Below, piece after piece: positions 35,045 to 43,881 of a stretch of DNA of 64,000 nt. Within the stretch, counting starts at the first letter, position 1; each line of letters starts with the position of its first letter. Under the pieces are notes generated by a model that had not been told where the DNA came from, made no database searches, and saw only the letters and a list, made by a program, of their open reading frames with translations. A program made the position numbers and the translations under genes. The stretch is from NCBI RefSeq assembly GCF_023736115.1, contig NZ_JAKQZC010000006.1:124001-188000 (forward strand), in the 5' to 3' direction. This DNA comes from Salinicola avicenniae (GTDB taxonomy: Bacteria; Pseudomonadota; Gammaproteobacteria; Pseudomonadales; Halomonadaceae).

Positions 35045-35081
35045 GACGCCCAAAGCCGCGTTTAGGACGCCCGAAGCCACG
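35040..35081. repeat. 21-bp tandem duplication over the SDR stop codon
   Basis: Copies at 35040-35060 and 35061-35081 share TTTAGGACGCCC and agree at 19 of 21 positions. The first contains the TAG stop of the SDR gene. An inverted copy GGGCGTCC lies at 35097-35104. Confidence 0.88.
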
Positions 35082-35104
35082 GCGCTGTCTATACCAGGGC
35101 GTCC
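35065..35104. terminator. Stem-loop between convergent SDR and xylD genes
   Basis: GGACGCCC (35065-35072) can pair with GGGCGTCC (35097-35104), with TTT/AAA extending the stem past one mismatch. It sits between two convergent genes and may act as a shared terminator, though there is no long T-tract. Confidence 0.4.
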
Positions 35105-35175
35105 GAAACTACGCCGTTATGCTGTCCCAGGCGCCTGATGCCGCCCTTGGGCTTTGGTGACGGCGTTCTCGTGGC

Positions 35176-36975
35176 TCAGTGATTGTCCCGCGGCAGATCC
35201 CAGGCGATGGCACGGTACTTGGTCGCCGGCGCCAGCGTCATGCCGCGGTCCAGCTGTTCGACCATCAAGCGCTGAATCTCCTGCCACGGTGTCTGGTGAT
35301 CGCGGTAGGGATAGCCCCCGTTGGCTTCGAGCTTGGCGCGTCTTGCCGCCAGTTCCTCGTCATCGATCAGCAGTTTGGCTTCGCCGCGTTTGAGATCGAT
35401 ACGAAGACGATCGCCGGTCTCGAGCAGCGCCAGTGTGCCGCCGGTTGCTGCTTCCGGCGAGGCGTTGAGGATCGACGGCGAACCGGAAGTGCCCGACTGA
35501 CGCCCGTCACCCAGACACGGCAGTGACTCGATGCCGCGTTTGAGCAGCGCCTCCGGCGGCTGCATATTGACCACTTCCGCCCCGCCCGGATGCCCCACCG
35601 GCCCGGCGCCACGCATGACCAGAATCGTGTTCTCGTCGATCTCGAGCGCTGGATCGTCGATGCGAGCGTGGTAATCCTCCGAACCATCGAACACGGCAAC
35701 CTTGCCTTCGAACGCCTCCGGATCATCCGGATTGGAGAGATAGCGACGTCGGAAATCCTCCGAGATCACGCTGGTCTTCATCAGCGCTGAATCGAACAGG
35801 TTACCCTTCAGGTTGAGAAAACCCGCCGACTCGACCAGCGGGTCGGCATAGCGGCGAATGACGTCGTCATCCTGGGTTTCCCGGCCAAAGCAGTTGTCCT
35901 GCAGCGAGCGTCCGTTGACGGTCAGCGCATCGCCGTGAAGTCGTCCGGCCGCCAGCAGTTCATGGACCACTGCCGGGACACCGCCGGCACGGAAAAACTC
36001 CTCGCCGAGATAGGCACCCGCCGGCATCACGTTGGCCAGCAGCGGAATGTCGTGGCCAAGGCGCTGCCAGTCGTCGTTGGTGAGTTCGATGCCGGCGTGG
36101 CGCGCGATCGCATTGATATGCACCGGCGCATTGCTCGAGCCACCCAGGGCGGAGCAGACGACGACCGCGTTCTCGAACGCTTCCCGGGTCAAAATGCGGC
36201 TCGGACGAATATCTTCCCAGACCATCTCGACGATGCGCGCACCGGTGGCGTAGGCGACCATCGGTCGCTCCTTGTAGGGCGCCGGAATCATCGCCGAGCC
36301 GGGCAGGCTCATGCCCAATGCTTCGGCCATCGAATTCATCGTCGAGGCCGTGCCCATGGTGTTGCAGTGCCCCACCGAGGGCGCCGAATCGGCGATCCGT
36401 GCCAGGAAGGTGGGGTAGTCGATCTCGCCGGTGGCCAGGCGCTTGCGCAGCTCCCAGACGATAGTGCCGGAGCCGACCCGCTCCTTGCCGCGCCAACCGT
36501 TGAGCATCGGCCCGCCGGAGAGCACGATCGCGGGAATATCCGCCGTCGCGGCGGCCATCAGACACGCCGGTGTGGTCTTGTCGCAGCCGGTGGTCAACAC
36601 GACGCCGTCGAGCGGATAGCCGTGCAGCACCTCGACCAGGCCCAGATAGGCCAGATTGCGATCCAGTGCGGCCGTCGGCCGGCGCACGTTCTCGTGGATC
36701 GGGTGCAGCGGAAATTCGAAAGGCACGCCACCGGCGGCACGAATCCCCGCCTTGGTCCGTTCGACCAGGTCGAGGTGATGCCGGTTGCACGGCGTCAGAT
36801 CCGAGCCGGACTGGGCGATACCGATGATCGGCTTGCCGGAAGAGAGCTCCTCTAGCGTGATGCCGTAGTTCATGTAGCGCTCGAGGCAGAGCGCCGTGGT
36901 GCCGGCATGCTCGGGATTGTCGAACCACCAGCGCGAGCGCAGGCGCTCGGGCGTGACGCGGGGATGATCGCTCAT
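35176..36975 (-). CDS. xylD: D-xylonate dehydratase (IlvD/EDD family)
   Basis: Fe-S dehydratase of 599 residues converting D-xylonate to 2-keto-3-deoxy-D-xylonate. Cluster cysteines Cys63 ([12 protein letters not shown]), Cys131 ([10 protein letters not shown]) and Cys204 ([12 protein letters not shown]) fall at nearly the same positions as in Caulobacter Xyl[19 protein letters not shown] and [16 protein letters not shown] are also shared with that subgroup and differ from dihydroxyacid dehydratase IlvD. L-arabinonate is a possible alternative substrate. Last gene of the dctP-gguC-xylD operon. I chose ATG 36975 (MSDHP) over an in-frame ATG eight codons upstream. Confidence 0.87.
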   Translation of the reverse strand: MSDHPRVTPERLRSRWWFDNPEHAGTTALCLERYMNYGITLEELSSGKPIIGIAQSGSDLTPCNRHHLDLVERTKAGIRAAGGVPFEFPLHPIHENVRRPTAALDRNLAYLGLVEVLHGYPLDGVVLTTGCDKTTPACLMAAATADIPAIVLSGGPMLNGWRGKERVGSGTIVWELRKRLATGEIDYPTFLARIADSAPSVGHCNTMGTASTMNSMAEALGMSLPGSAMIPAPYKERPMVAYATGARIVEMVWEDIRPSRILTREAFENAVVVCSALGGSSNAPVHINAIARHAGIELTNDDWQRLGHDIPLLANVMPAGAYLGEEFFRAGGVPAVVHELLAAGRLHGDALTVNGRSLQDNCFGRETQDDDVIRRYADPLVESAGFLNLKGNLFDSALMKTSVISEDFRRRYLSNPDDPEAFEGKVAVFDGSEDYHARIDDPALEIDENTILVMRGAGPVGHPGGAEVVNMQPPEALLKRGIESLPCLGDGRQSGTSGSPSILNASPEAATGGTLALLETGDRLRIDLKRGEAKLLIDDEELAARRAKLEANGGYPYRDHQTPWQEIQRLMVEQLDRGMTLAPATKYRAIAWDLPRDNH

Positions 36976-37043
36976 GATGCGCTTCCGGATTGCTTTCACG
37001 TGTCGTCGTCGAATACGGGGGCCAGATGGGCGACAGCGCCGCT

Positions 37044-38036
37044 CTAGAGCGCCGTGGCCGCCGAATAGCCGAAGTCCGACTCGCTCCCCAGCGGGTTGCG
37101 CAGCGGCCGCCCCAACGCTGGCAGGTCGATCTCGTAGCGGTCGCCCGGTTCGACGACGATCTTGTCGGCGAAACTCAGGGTGGCGGTGCCGAAGAAATGG
37201 ACGTGCACATCACCGGGGCGACGAAAGTTGCGGTACTTGAAGTGGTGATGCTCGAGGTTCGCCAGGCTATGTGCCATGTTGGCCTCGCCGGTCAGGAACG
37301 GCTTCTCCCACAACGTACGGCCATCGCGCACGATTCGACTGGTACCTTCGAGGTTCGCGGGCAGCTCGCCGACGAACAGTTCCGGCCCGAAGCTGCAGGC
37401 GCGCAGTTTGGAGTGCGCCAGCCACAGGTAGTTGAAGCGTTCGGTAACGTGGTCGGAAAACTCGTTGCCGATCGCGTAACCGACCCGCCACGGCGTGCCG
37501 TCTCCGCCGATCACGTAGAGCCCGGCCAGCTCCGGCTCTTCGCCGGCGTCCTGCGCAAAGGTTGGAGACGGGATCTCGGTTTCCGGCGCGACCACGCAGT
37601 CGCCGTCCCCCTTGTAGAACCATTCCGGCTGTGGCCCGACCTCGCCCGCCTTCGGCTTGCCGGCTTCCACGCCCATGCGGAACATGCGCATCGAATCGGT
37701 CAACTCGCTCTCGTCGATCTTGTCGGTGGCATGCATGGCAGATCGCGTATCGGCGCTGCCGAGGTGCGTCAGCCCGGTGCCGGTGACCAGACAGTGCGCG
37801 GGATCGGGATGCGTCATCGGCGGTAGCAGGCGGCGTTCTTCGACGAGCTGCGCGTAATCGAGACGCGTCTCGGTCAGCGCCGCCTCGACAACGGCCGTTA
37901 ACGATGTGCCCTCGGCGATGGCACGTCTGGCCAGGCCATAGACGCCCTCGTCGCCTTCGACGACCTGGACTTCGGTATCGCTCACGACACGGGCGACGGT
38001 CAGCCTGTCGTCGTTCAGGCATTGAATCAGGCGCAT
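37044..38036 (-). CDS. GguC/AraD1-family protein (FAH superfamily)
   Basis: 330-residue FAH-fold protein of the GguC/AraD1 type found in pentose-acid gene clusters. Seen: [64 protein letters not shown]-like [12 protein letters not shown] near the end. Likely acts on a 2-keto-3-deoxy-pentonate (dehydratase or related lyase). It is distinct from the XylX-type protein at 43.9-45.1 kb. AAGGAGAG precedes the ATG. Sits 68 bases upstream of xylD on the same strand. Confidence 0.8.
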   Translation of the reverse strand: MRLIQCLNDDRLTVARVVSDTEVQVVEGDEGVYGLARRAIAEGTSLTAVVEAALTETRLDYAQLVEERRLLPPMTHPDPAHCLVTGTGLTHLGSADTRSAMHATDKIDESELTDSMRMFRMGVEAGKPKAGEVGPQPEWFYKGDGDCVVAPETEIPSPTFAQDAGEEPELAGLYVIGGDGTPWRVGYAIGNEFSDHVTERFNYLWLAHSKLRACSFGPELFVGELPANLEGTSRIVRDGRTLWEKPFLTGEANMAHSLANLEHHHFKYRNFRRPGDVHVHFFGTATLSFADKIVVEPGDRYEIDLPALGRPLRNPLGSESDFGYSAATAL

Positions 38037-38174
38037 GCCTCTCTCCTTTCTCTGTATCGGGTTTTCACTGCGATTTTGTGAGCCAATTCGGCACCGAGCG
38101 GTTCGAGTGCCGGTGCCGCTGGCCGGATCTCCAGTACGGTTCACGCTCGCCCGACCTGAGGCCGGGCGCCTCGA

Positions 38175-39218
38175 TCATTCGCCGGCGTCCAGCAGGCCGC
38201 GCGATTGCAGAAACGCGACCGCGGAGTCGTAGACCTGCTGCGTCTGGGCGTTGCGACCGGCCCACTCCTGCCACTCCTGACGCGCCGCTTCACGGAAGCG
38301 CTTGCGCTCCTCGGGCGAGAGGTCGATCGGATGCACGTCCGGGTCTGCCTGCAGCTTGGCCAAGGTCTCGAGATCCTGGACCTTCAGACGCGCCACCAGG
38401 TCGTAAGCCATGGCATCGAAGCCGGTCTCGAGGATGCTCTTGAGATCTTCCGGCAGGCCGTCCCAGATCTGCTTGTTGAGCGAGATCGCGATCATCGGCA
38501 TCGAATGGAAGCCGGGATAGAGCGGATACGGGGCGAAGGCGTGCAGGCCCATGGCATCGTTGTTGGAAAGCACGGTGGAGTCGGCCGCGTCGATCACGCC
38601 CTTTTCCAGCGCGGTATAGACTTCCGAGCCCGGCAGGTTGACCGGGGAGGCACCCAGCCGTTCGAAGATGTTGTAGACCATGCCCTGCGGCGCGCGGATC
38701 TTGAGCCCCTGAAAGTCCTCCATCGAGTCGATCTCGCGCGTCGAGGGAATCGACTCCAGCGGGAACGTCCCGGCGGCGATCAGGTGGGCACCGTAGGGTT
38801 CGGTGATCTCGTTGTAGATCGCCTCCCCACCGCCCTGATTCATGTACTCGAGAAAGTCGTAGGGATCACTCCAGGCACCAACGAGATTGCCCATCATGCC
38901 GTAGGCAGGATTCTGGCCCGAAAAGTAGCTCGGATCGGTCATATGTCCCTGCAGGATGCCGGATGAAACCGCCTGCAGCGTTTCCGTGGGGCCGACGACG
39001 GCATTGATCGGCAGCAGCTCGATCGAGACACGCCCGCCAGTCATGGTCTCGATACGTTCGAGCCACGCCTGCTTGATCTTGAAGCTCGGCTCGCCCGAGG
39101 TCTCGGACGCCTGAAAGGTCCATTCGTACTCGGCAGCCTGTGCACTGAGCGTGGCTAGCATCAGTGCGCAGGCTGCCGTCGCGGCGGCGATTCCGGTCGT
39201 GCGTGTCATGGCGTTCAT
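38175..39218 (-). CDS. Orphan TRAP solute-binding protein (DctP family)
   Basis: Periplasmic binding protein, 347 residues with a signal peptide (about 1-28, ending LSAQA). Family features: LPINAVVGPTETLQAVSSGILQ, the ligand-binding Arg region GLKIRAPQGMVYNIFERLGASPVNLPGSEVYTALEKGVIDAAD. It heads the dctP-gguC-xylD operon without dctQ or dctM beside it. Its membrane partners must be elsewhere or shared with one of the two complete TRAP sets in this window. Context suggests a pentonate ligand. Confidence 0.9.
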   Translation of the reverse strand: MNAMTRTTGIAAATAACALMLATLSAQAAEYEWTFQASETSGEPSFKIKQAWLERIETMTGGRVSIELLPINAVVGPTETLQAVSSGILQGHMTDPSYFSGQNPAYGMMGNLVGAWSDPYDFLEYMNQGGGEAIYNEITEPYGAHLIAAGTFPLESIPSTREIDSMEDFQGLKIRAPQGMVYNIFERLGASPVNLPGSEVYTALEKGVIDAADSTVLSNNDAMGLHAFAPYPLYPGFHSMPMIAISLNKQIWDGLPEDLKSILETGFDAMAYDLVARLKVQDLETLAKLQADPDVHPIDLSPEERKRFREAARQEWQEWAGRNAQTQQVYDSAVAFLQSRGLLDAGE

Positions 39219-39367
39219 CCCCCACCTCTCGCTAGGAATATCGTTGTAAAAGTTCGCTACCGGTATCGATCGCTCGGCGCGTTATCGTCCGCTCGCGTAT
39301 CGAAACGGGCCAAGGGCACGACCTGGCGGCGCGATCACCGGCAGCGCGCTCCATTAAACGCCATCAC

Positions 39368-39402
39368 CTATGTTGAACATATGACCAATAAGTACAACAT
39401 AG
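39368..39402. promoter_or_regulatory. Candidate operator with CTATGTTG...CAACATAG arms
   Basis: CTATGTTG (39368-39375) and CAACATAG (39395-39402) are perfect 8-bp inverted arms around 19 bases. The left half extends to CTATGTTGAACATA, shared with 33360-33373 ahead of the second FadR-type regulator. Confidence 0.5.
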
Positions 39403-39584
39403 ACTTTTGGCGCAAATACGTGCTTCGAGAAGCGGCGTAGGCTGACAAAGAAGACGTGGTCGGAAATCGCGAAATTTAAGGCAAGCGAAACCTGAAGTTG
39501 CTGATATCGATGATATTAACCGTCATTAATTTGCGGTTTAAACCATCATATTTCGCGCCATTAATCGCGAAAATCCAGCACAGA

Positions 39585-39600
39585 CTAGACCAATGTCTAG
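39585..39600. promoter_or_regulatory. Candidate operator CTAGAC-CAAT-GTCTAG
   Basis: Perfect 6-bp inverted arms around four bases, about 105 bases upstream of tctC. Shares the TAGAC-N4-GTCTA core with 11377-11390 and the variants at 24399-24518. Confidence 0.5.
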
Positions 39601-39705
39601 ACAATACGAATATTGCACTCAATGGTCATAAAACATAGCTTCAGGGAGCGGAAGCAAGACAAGAAAAGCCGGATCGCACCCGACTCATTGCTCTGGAGAT
39701 ACGCC

Positions 39706-40683
39706 ATGACGTTTTCGATACCACGCCGACATCTCGCCGGTCTGCTGGGCCTGACACTGCTGTTGCCGCTACCGGCGCTGGCCGACTATCCGGAAAAACC
39801 GATCACGCTGATCGTGCCCTGGGCAGCCGGCGGCGGCACCGATGCCACGGCTCGCACCATCGCCGCAGCCCTGGAGGAAGAGCTGGGCCAAACCGTCAAC
39901 GTGGTCAACCGCACCGGTGGTAGCGGCGTGGTGGGTCATACCGCGATGGCGATGGCCAAGCCGGACGGTTACACGCTTGGCCTGATCACGGGCGAGATCA
40001 ACATGATGCACTGGCAGGGGCTGACCCAGCTGACCTACGAGGACTACACCCCGATCGCCCAGATCAACTACGACTACGCGGGCATACAGGTGGCCGCCGA
40101 TGGCCCGTTCAGTTCGGTCGAGTCGCTGGTCGAGCAGATTCGCGAAGAGCCGGCGGGCACCTACAACGCTTCCGGCACCGGCCAGGGCGGCGTCTGGCAC
40201 CTGGCGTTTGCCGGCTTCCTGCTCGATCAGGGCATGGAACCGCAGCGCGTGTCGTGGATTCCGAGCCAGGGCGCGGCGCCAGCCATGACCGAGATGGCCG
40301 CGGGCAGCATCGATATCGTGCCGAGTTCGGTACCCGAAGGTCGCTCGATGATCGATGCCGGCAAGGTGCAGAGTCTGGCCATCATGGCCCCGGATCGGCT
40401 CGACAGCTTTCCCGACGTGCCCACGCTGAATGAAGCGATCGGCAGCGACTACACCATCGGCGAATGGCGTGGCATCGCCGGTCCGAAAGGGATGGACCCG
40501 GCCATCGTCGAAACGCTGGAAAGCGCCATCGAAGCGGCCTACGAGAGCGATACCTATCAGGACTTCATGTCCCGGCAGGGCTTTGGCACCGAATGGCGCG
40601 GCGCCGAGGCTTTCGGCACCTTCATGGCCGAGCAGGATGAGCGCTTCGGCGAGATCGTCGACCAGGTCGGTCTGGCCAAGTAA
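39706..40683 (+). CDS. tctC: Tripartite tricarboxylate transporter binding protein (TctC)
   Basis: Periplasmic binding protein (Bug/TctC family), 325 residues with signal peptide (about 1-25, ending LPALA). Family segments: YPEKPITLIVPWAAGGGTDATARTIA, VVNRTGGSGVVGHTAMAMAKPDGYTLG, and the SIDIVPSSVPE region. CTGGAGAT precedes ATG 39706. First gene of tctCBA. The downstream Ldh2 and XylX genes make a sugar-derived acid a more likely ligand than citrate. Confidence 0.92.
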   Translation: MTFSIPRRHLAGLLGLTLLLPLPALADYPEKPITLIVPWAAGGGTDATARTIAAALEEELGQTVNVVNRTGGSGVVGHTAMAMAKPDGYTLGLITGEINMMHWQGLTQLTYEDYTPIAQINYDYAGIQVAADGPFSSVESLVEQIREEPAGTYNASGTGQGGVWHLAFAGFLLDQGMEPQRVSWIPSQGAAPAMTEMAAGSIDIVPSSVPEGRSMIDAGKVQSLAIMAPDRLDSFPDVPTLNEAIGSDYTIGEWRGIAGPKGMDPAIVETLESAIEAAYESDTYQDFMSRQGFGTEWRGAEAFGTFMAEQDERFGEIVDQVGLAK

Positions 40684-40709
40684 CGCCAGGCACCGACAGG
40701 AGAAACCCG

Positions 40710-41189
40710 ATGAGAGATTTCCTGCTCGGGCTGGCATTCGTGATCGGCGGCGGCGTGGTGATTGCCGTCGCCCGCACCTACCCCACGATGCCCACCTTGC
40801 AGTTCGGCCCTTCACTGTTTCCGTCATTGATCGGCGCCGGCATGGTGCTGGGCGGCGCGATACTGGCCCTGACGAGGCTGGCATCGGTGAAAACGGCCTG
40901 GCGTAGCGCTGGCGGTGCCCTCTCGGCCTACGACTATCGCGGCCTGGCGATCTCACTGGTGCCCTGTGCGCTGATCGTCTTCTACATTCTGGCCAGCGAT
41001 ACCCTCGGCGCACCGCTCTGCATGGCGCTCGGCATGCTGCTGCTGATGCTGATCCGCGGGGCGAAACTGTGGCTGGCACTACTGGTATCGATCGTCATCG
41101 CCGTCGTGATCTATCTGCTGTTCTCGCGCTACCTGCTGATTCCCCTGCCGGAAGGCACCCTCCTTCCCCCAAGCCTCCTTGCCTGGTGA
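40710..41189 (+). CDS. tctB: Tripartite tricarboxylate transporter small permease (TctB)
   Basis: 159-residue membrane protein with four predicted TM segments; the FGPSLFPSLIGAGMVLGGAIL region is typical of TctB. AGGAG lies eight bases before the ATG. It sits between tctC and tctA. Confidence 0.9.
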   Translation: MRDFLLGLAFVIGGGVVIAVARTYPTMPTLQFGPSLFPSLIGAGMVLGGAILALTRLASVKTAWRSAGGALSAYDYRGLAISLVPCALIVFYILASDTLGAPLCMALGMLLLMLIRGAKLWLALLVSIVIAVVIYLLFSRYLLIPLPEGTLLPPSLLAW

Positions 41190-41195
41190 TTGCCC

Positions 41196-42713
41196 ATGGA
41201 ACCGTTTCTGCAGGGTCTGGGGATGGTCTTCAATGCCCAGACCTTACTGGTCATCCTCGCTGCCGCCGTGTTCGGCCTCTTTGTCGGCGCCATCCCGGGG
41301 CTGACCGCCACCATGGCGGTCGCCCTGCTGGTACCGATCACCTTCTACATGGATTCGACGCCAGCGATCGCAGCGATCGTCGCCACTTCGGCGATGGCGA
41401 TCTTCGCCGGTGATATCCCCGGCACCTATCTCAATATTCCCGGTACGCCAGCCTCCGCCGCGTATGTCGGCGAGTCACACCGCCTGGCACAACTTGGCCG
41501 CGCCCGGGAAACGCTGGGCACCAACCTGATCTGTTCGGTGATCGGCGGCCTCTTCGGCACCCTCGTGCTGGTGCTGGTCTCGCCATCGCTGGCCGAGATC
41601 GCGCTCAATTTCAGCTCGTTCGAGTACTTTTGGCTGGCCCTGCTGGGGCTCAGCAGCTCGATCTTCATCGCCATCGGTTCGCGCCTCAAGGCCTTCCTGT
41701 CGTTGACCGTCGGCCTGCTGCTGTCGACCGTGGGGCTGGACATGATGAGCGGCGCCCCGCGCTTCACCTTCGGCATCCCTGATCTGATGGCCGGCATCAA
41801 TTTCATTCCGGTAATGATCGGCATGTTCGCGCTCAACGAAATCATGATGTTCTACGGCACGAAGAACGAGTCGCGCCAGGTGCCGGTCACGGCCCGCGAC
41901 AGCGTTTTCGCCAGCGTACCCGGCCACCTGCGCCACTATTGGCGCAACGTGCTGCGTGGCAGTTCGCTGGGCACACTGATCGGTGCCCTGCCTGGTGCCG
42001 GCGCGGACATCGCCGCCTGGATCGCCTATGCCCTGGGCAAGAGCCGTTCGAAACACAAGGAGAAGTACGGCAGCGGCCACATCGAGGGCATCGTCGATGC
42101 CAGCTCGGCCAACAATTCCGGTATCAGCGGCGCCTGGGTGCCGGCGCTGGTGTTCGGGATTCCGGGCGACACCATCACTGCCATCGTGATCGGCGTGCTG
42201 TACATGAAGGGCATGAATCCGGGACCGACGATCTTCATGGAGGGCGGCGGTCAGGTCTATGCCCTGTTCACGGTCTTCTTCGTCGCCAACCTCATCATGC
42301 TGCCGCTCGGCTATCTGGCAATCCGCGCCTCGAAGGTCTTCATCCTCACCCCGCGCAAGATGCTGATGCCGGTGATCCTGAGCTTCTGCATCGTCGGCGC
42401 GTTCGCGATCAACAACTCGGTCACCGATATCTGGATCATGCTGGTCATCGGCCTGGTCGCGTTCGTGCTCGCCCGCAACGACTTCCCGATGGCACCGGCC
42501 ATCCTCGGCCTGGTGCTCGGCGGTACGCTGGAGAACAGCTTCATGAGCTCGATGCTCAAGTCGAACGGTGACCTGCTCGCCTTCTTCGAGCGCCCGATCA
42601 GCGCCGCGCTGGGCGCGCTGGTCATCCTGATCTGGTTCCTGCCATTGCTGCTGCGGCTGATGCGTCGCCTGCGCGGTCGGCCCGCCCCCCAACAGACACC
42701 GAGGTCCCCATGA
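41196..42713 (+). CDS. tctA: Tripartite tricarboxylate transporter large permease (TctA)
   Basis: 505-residue, about 12-TM channel subunit. Family motifs: VGAIPGLTATMAVALLVPITF, GDIPGTYLNIPGTPASAAY, GALPGAGADIAAWIAYALGKSRSKH, NNSGISGAWVPALVFGIPGD. An in-frame TTG lies six bases before the ATG at 41196. The stop overlaps the next start (ATGA). Confidence 0.94.
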   Translation: MEPFLQGLGMVFNAQTLLVILAAAVFGLFVGAIPGLTATMAVALLVPITFYMDSTPAIAAIVATSAMAIFAGDIPGTYLNIPGTPASAAYVGESHRLAQLGRARETLGTNLICSVIGGLFGTLVLVLVSPSLAEIALNFSSFEYFWLALLGLSSSIFIAIGSRLKAFLSLTVGLLLSTVGLDMMSGAPRFTFGIPDLMAGINFIPVMIGMFALNEIMMFYGTKNESRQVPVTARDSVFASVPGHLRHYWRNVLRGSSLGTLIGALPGAGADIAAWIAYALGKSRSKHKEKYGSGHIEGIVDASSANNSGISGAWVPALVFGIPGDTITAIVIGVLYMKGMNPGPTIFMEGGGQVYALFTVFFVANLIMLPLGYLAIRASKVFILTPRKMLMPVILSFCIVGAFAINNSVTDIWIMLVIGLVAFVLARNDFPMAPAILGLVLGGTLENSFMSSMLKSNGDLLAFFERPISAALGALVILIWFLPLLLRLMRRLRGRPAPQQTPRSP

Positions 42714-43765
42714 CACACTTTGATGCCGCCACGCTACGCGAGACATTGACGACGCTCTTTACCGAGAACGGCGCCACGCCCACGGTTGCCGAGACCACGG
42801 CCCGCATCCTGGTCGAGGGCGACCTGCTCGGCCACCATACCCACGGCGTCAAACTCGCCAACGGCTATCTCAAGGACCTGCGCGCGGGCCATGCCAAGGG
42901 CGACGACGCGCTCCTCGAGATTCACCGCAACAGCCCGGTGGCGGCGCTGTTCGACGGCCACTATCTGCTGGGGCCCTACGTGGTGCAGCGGGCGTTGGAT
43001 CACGGTCGCGAGGCCGCCAAGCACTATGGCATCGGCATGGTCTGCGTGAAGCGCTCGCATCATATCGCCTGCCTGGCCGCCTATCTGCAGCCGCTGGTCG
43101 ACGCCAACCTGGTGCCGATGATCCTGAGTTCCGACCCGGCGGTCGCCTCGGTAGCCCCGTTCGGCGGCCTGGACCGCGTCTATACACCCAACCCCCTGGC
43201 GATCGGTATTCCCGGTCGCGAACAGCCGCAGCTGATCGACGTCAGCATGTCGACCCTTACCAATGGCACGGTCGGCAAGGCCCATGCCGCCGGCGACAAA
43301 CTCGCGCATCCGGCGATTCTCTCCGGTACGGGCGACGTTAGCGATGATCCGGCCGATTACTTCGCCGAGCCGCCGGGCAGCATTCTGCCACTGGGCGGAC
43401 TGGCCTTCGGCCACAAGGGGTTTGCGCTGGGCCTGATGGTGGAGGCGCTGACGTCGGCGCTGTCGGGCTTTGGTCGCAAGGATGCCCCTGAGGGATGGGG
43501 CGCATCGGTCATGGTGATGGTGATCGACCCGGCCAAGTTTGGCGGCACCGAGGCGTTCCTCGACGAGACCGATTTTGTCGCCCGGCGATGCCTGGATGCC
43601 AAGCCGCGAGATCCGGCACGGCCGGTACGCCTGCCCGGCCAGTCGGGCTTGAAGCGCCGCGACGACGCGCTCGCCAGCGGACTCGCGCTGCCGGATGACG
43701 TGGTCGCGAGCCTGCAAGAGGCCCTCGCCGGCTCCTCGCTGGCCGGCAAGACGCCCTTCGGCTAG
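42710..43765 (+). CDS. Ldh2/YlbC-family NAD(P)-dependent 2-keto acid reductase
   Basis: 351-residue member of the malate/L-lactate/ureidoglycolate dehydrogenase family, which has a non-Rossmann fold. GDLLGHHTHGVKL and the KRSHHIACLAAYLQPLV segment with catalytic His are family hallmarks, as are NPLAIGIPG and GGLAFGHKGFALGLMVEALTSALSG. The substrate is a 2-hydroxy/2-keto acid; relatives include 2,3-diketogulonate reductase. Coupled to tctA and followed by xylX, so it probably handles an imported sugar acid. Confidence 0.88.
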   Translation: MTHFDAATLRETLTTLFTENGATPTVAETTARILVEGDLLGHHTHGVKLANGYLKDLRAGHAKGDDALLEIHRNSPVAALFDGHYLLGPYVVQRALDHGREAAKHYGIGMVCVKRSHHIACLAAYLQPLVDANLVPMILSSDPAVASVAPFGGLDRVYTPNPLAIGIPGREQPQLIDVSMSTLTNGTVGKAHAAGDKLAHPAILSGTGDVSDDPADYFAEPPGSILPLGGLAFGHKGFALGLMVEALTSALSGFGRKDAPEGWGASVMVMVIDPAKFGGTEAFLDETDFVARRCLDAKPRDPARPVRLPGQSGLKRRDDALASGLALPDDVVASLQEALAGSSLAGKTPFG

Positions 43766-43881
43766 CCCCCTTTCGATCGAGACCTTTCCCTGAATCTCGA
43801 ATCGAGTGAACCGCATACCGCGTCGTCATGCTCTCGGCAGCCTGCCGACGCTCTTTTTCCTTCCTTCGGAGTTCGTTGTCC

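Larger units (their letters stand above)
39219..39705. other. AT-rich divergent control region, orphan dctP / tctC
   Basis: 487 bases with lower GC than the surroundings. It contains CTATGTTGAACATA (39368), TAGAC-TTTT-GGCGC (39400) and the perfect palindrome CTAGAC-CAAT-GTCTAG (39585-39600). No gene is supported; short open frames ahead of tctC are not credible. Confidence 0.6.

Noticed and set aside
35176-36975. Annotation as dihydroxyacid dehydratase (IlvD)
   Set aside because: [15 protein letters not shown] and the Cys63/131/204 positions fit the xylonate/arabinonate dehydratase subgroup, and the neighbours are pentonate genes rather than ilv genes.
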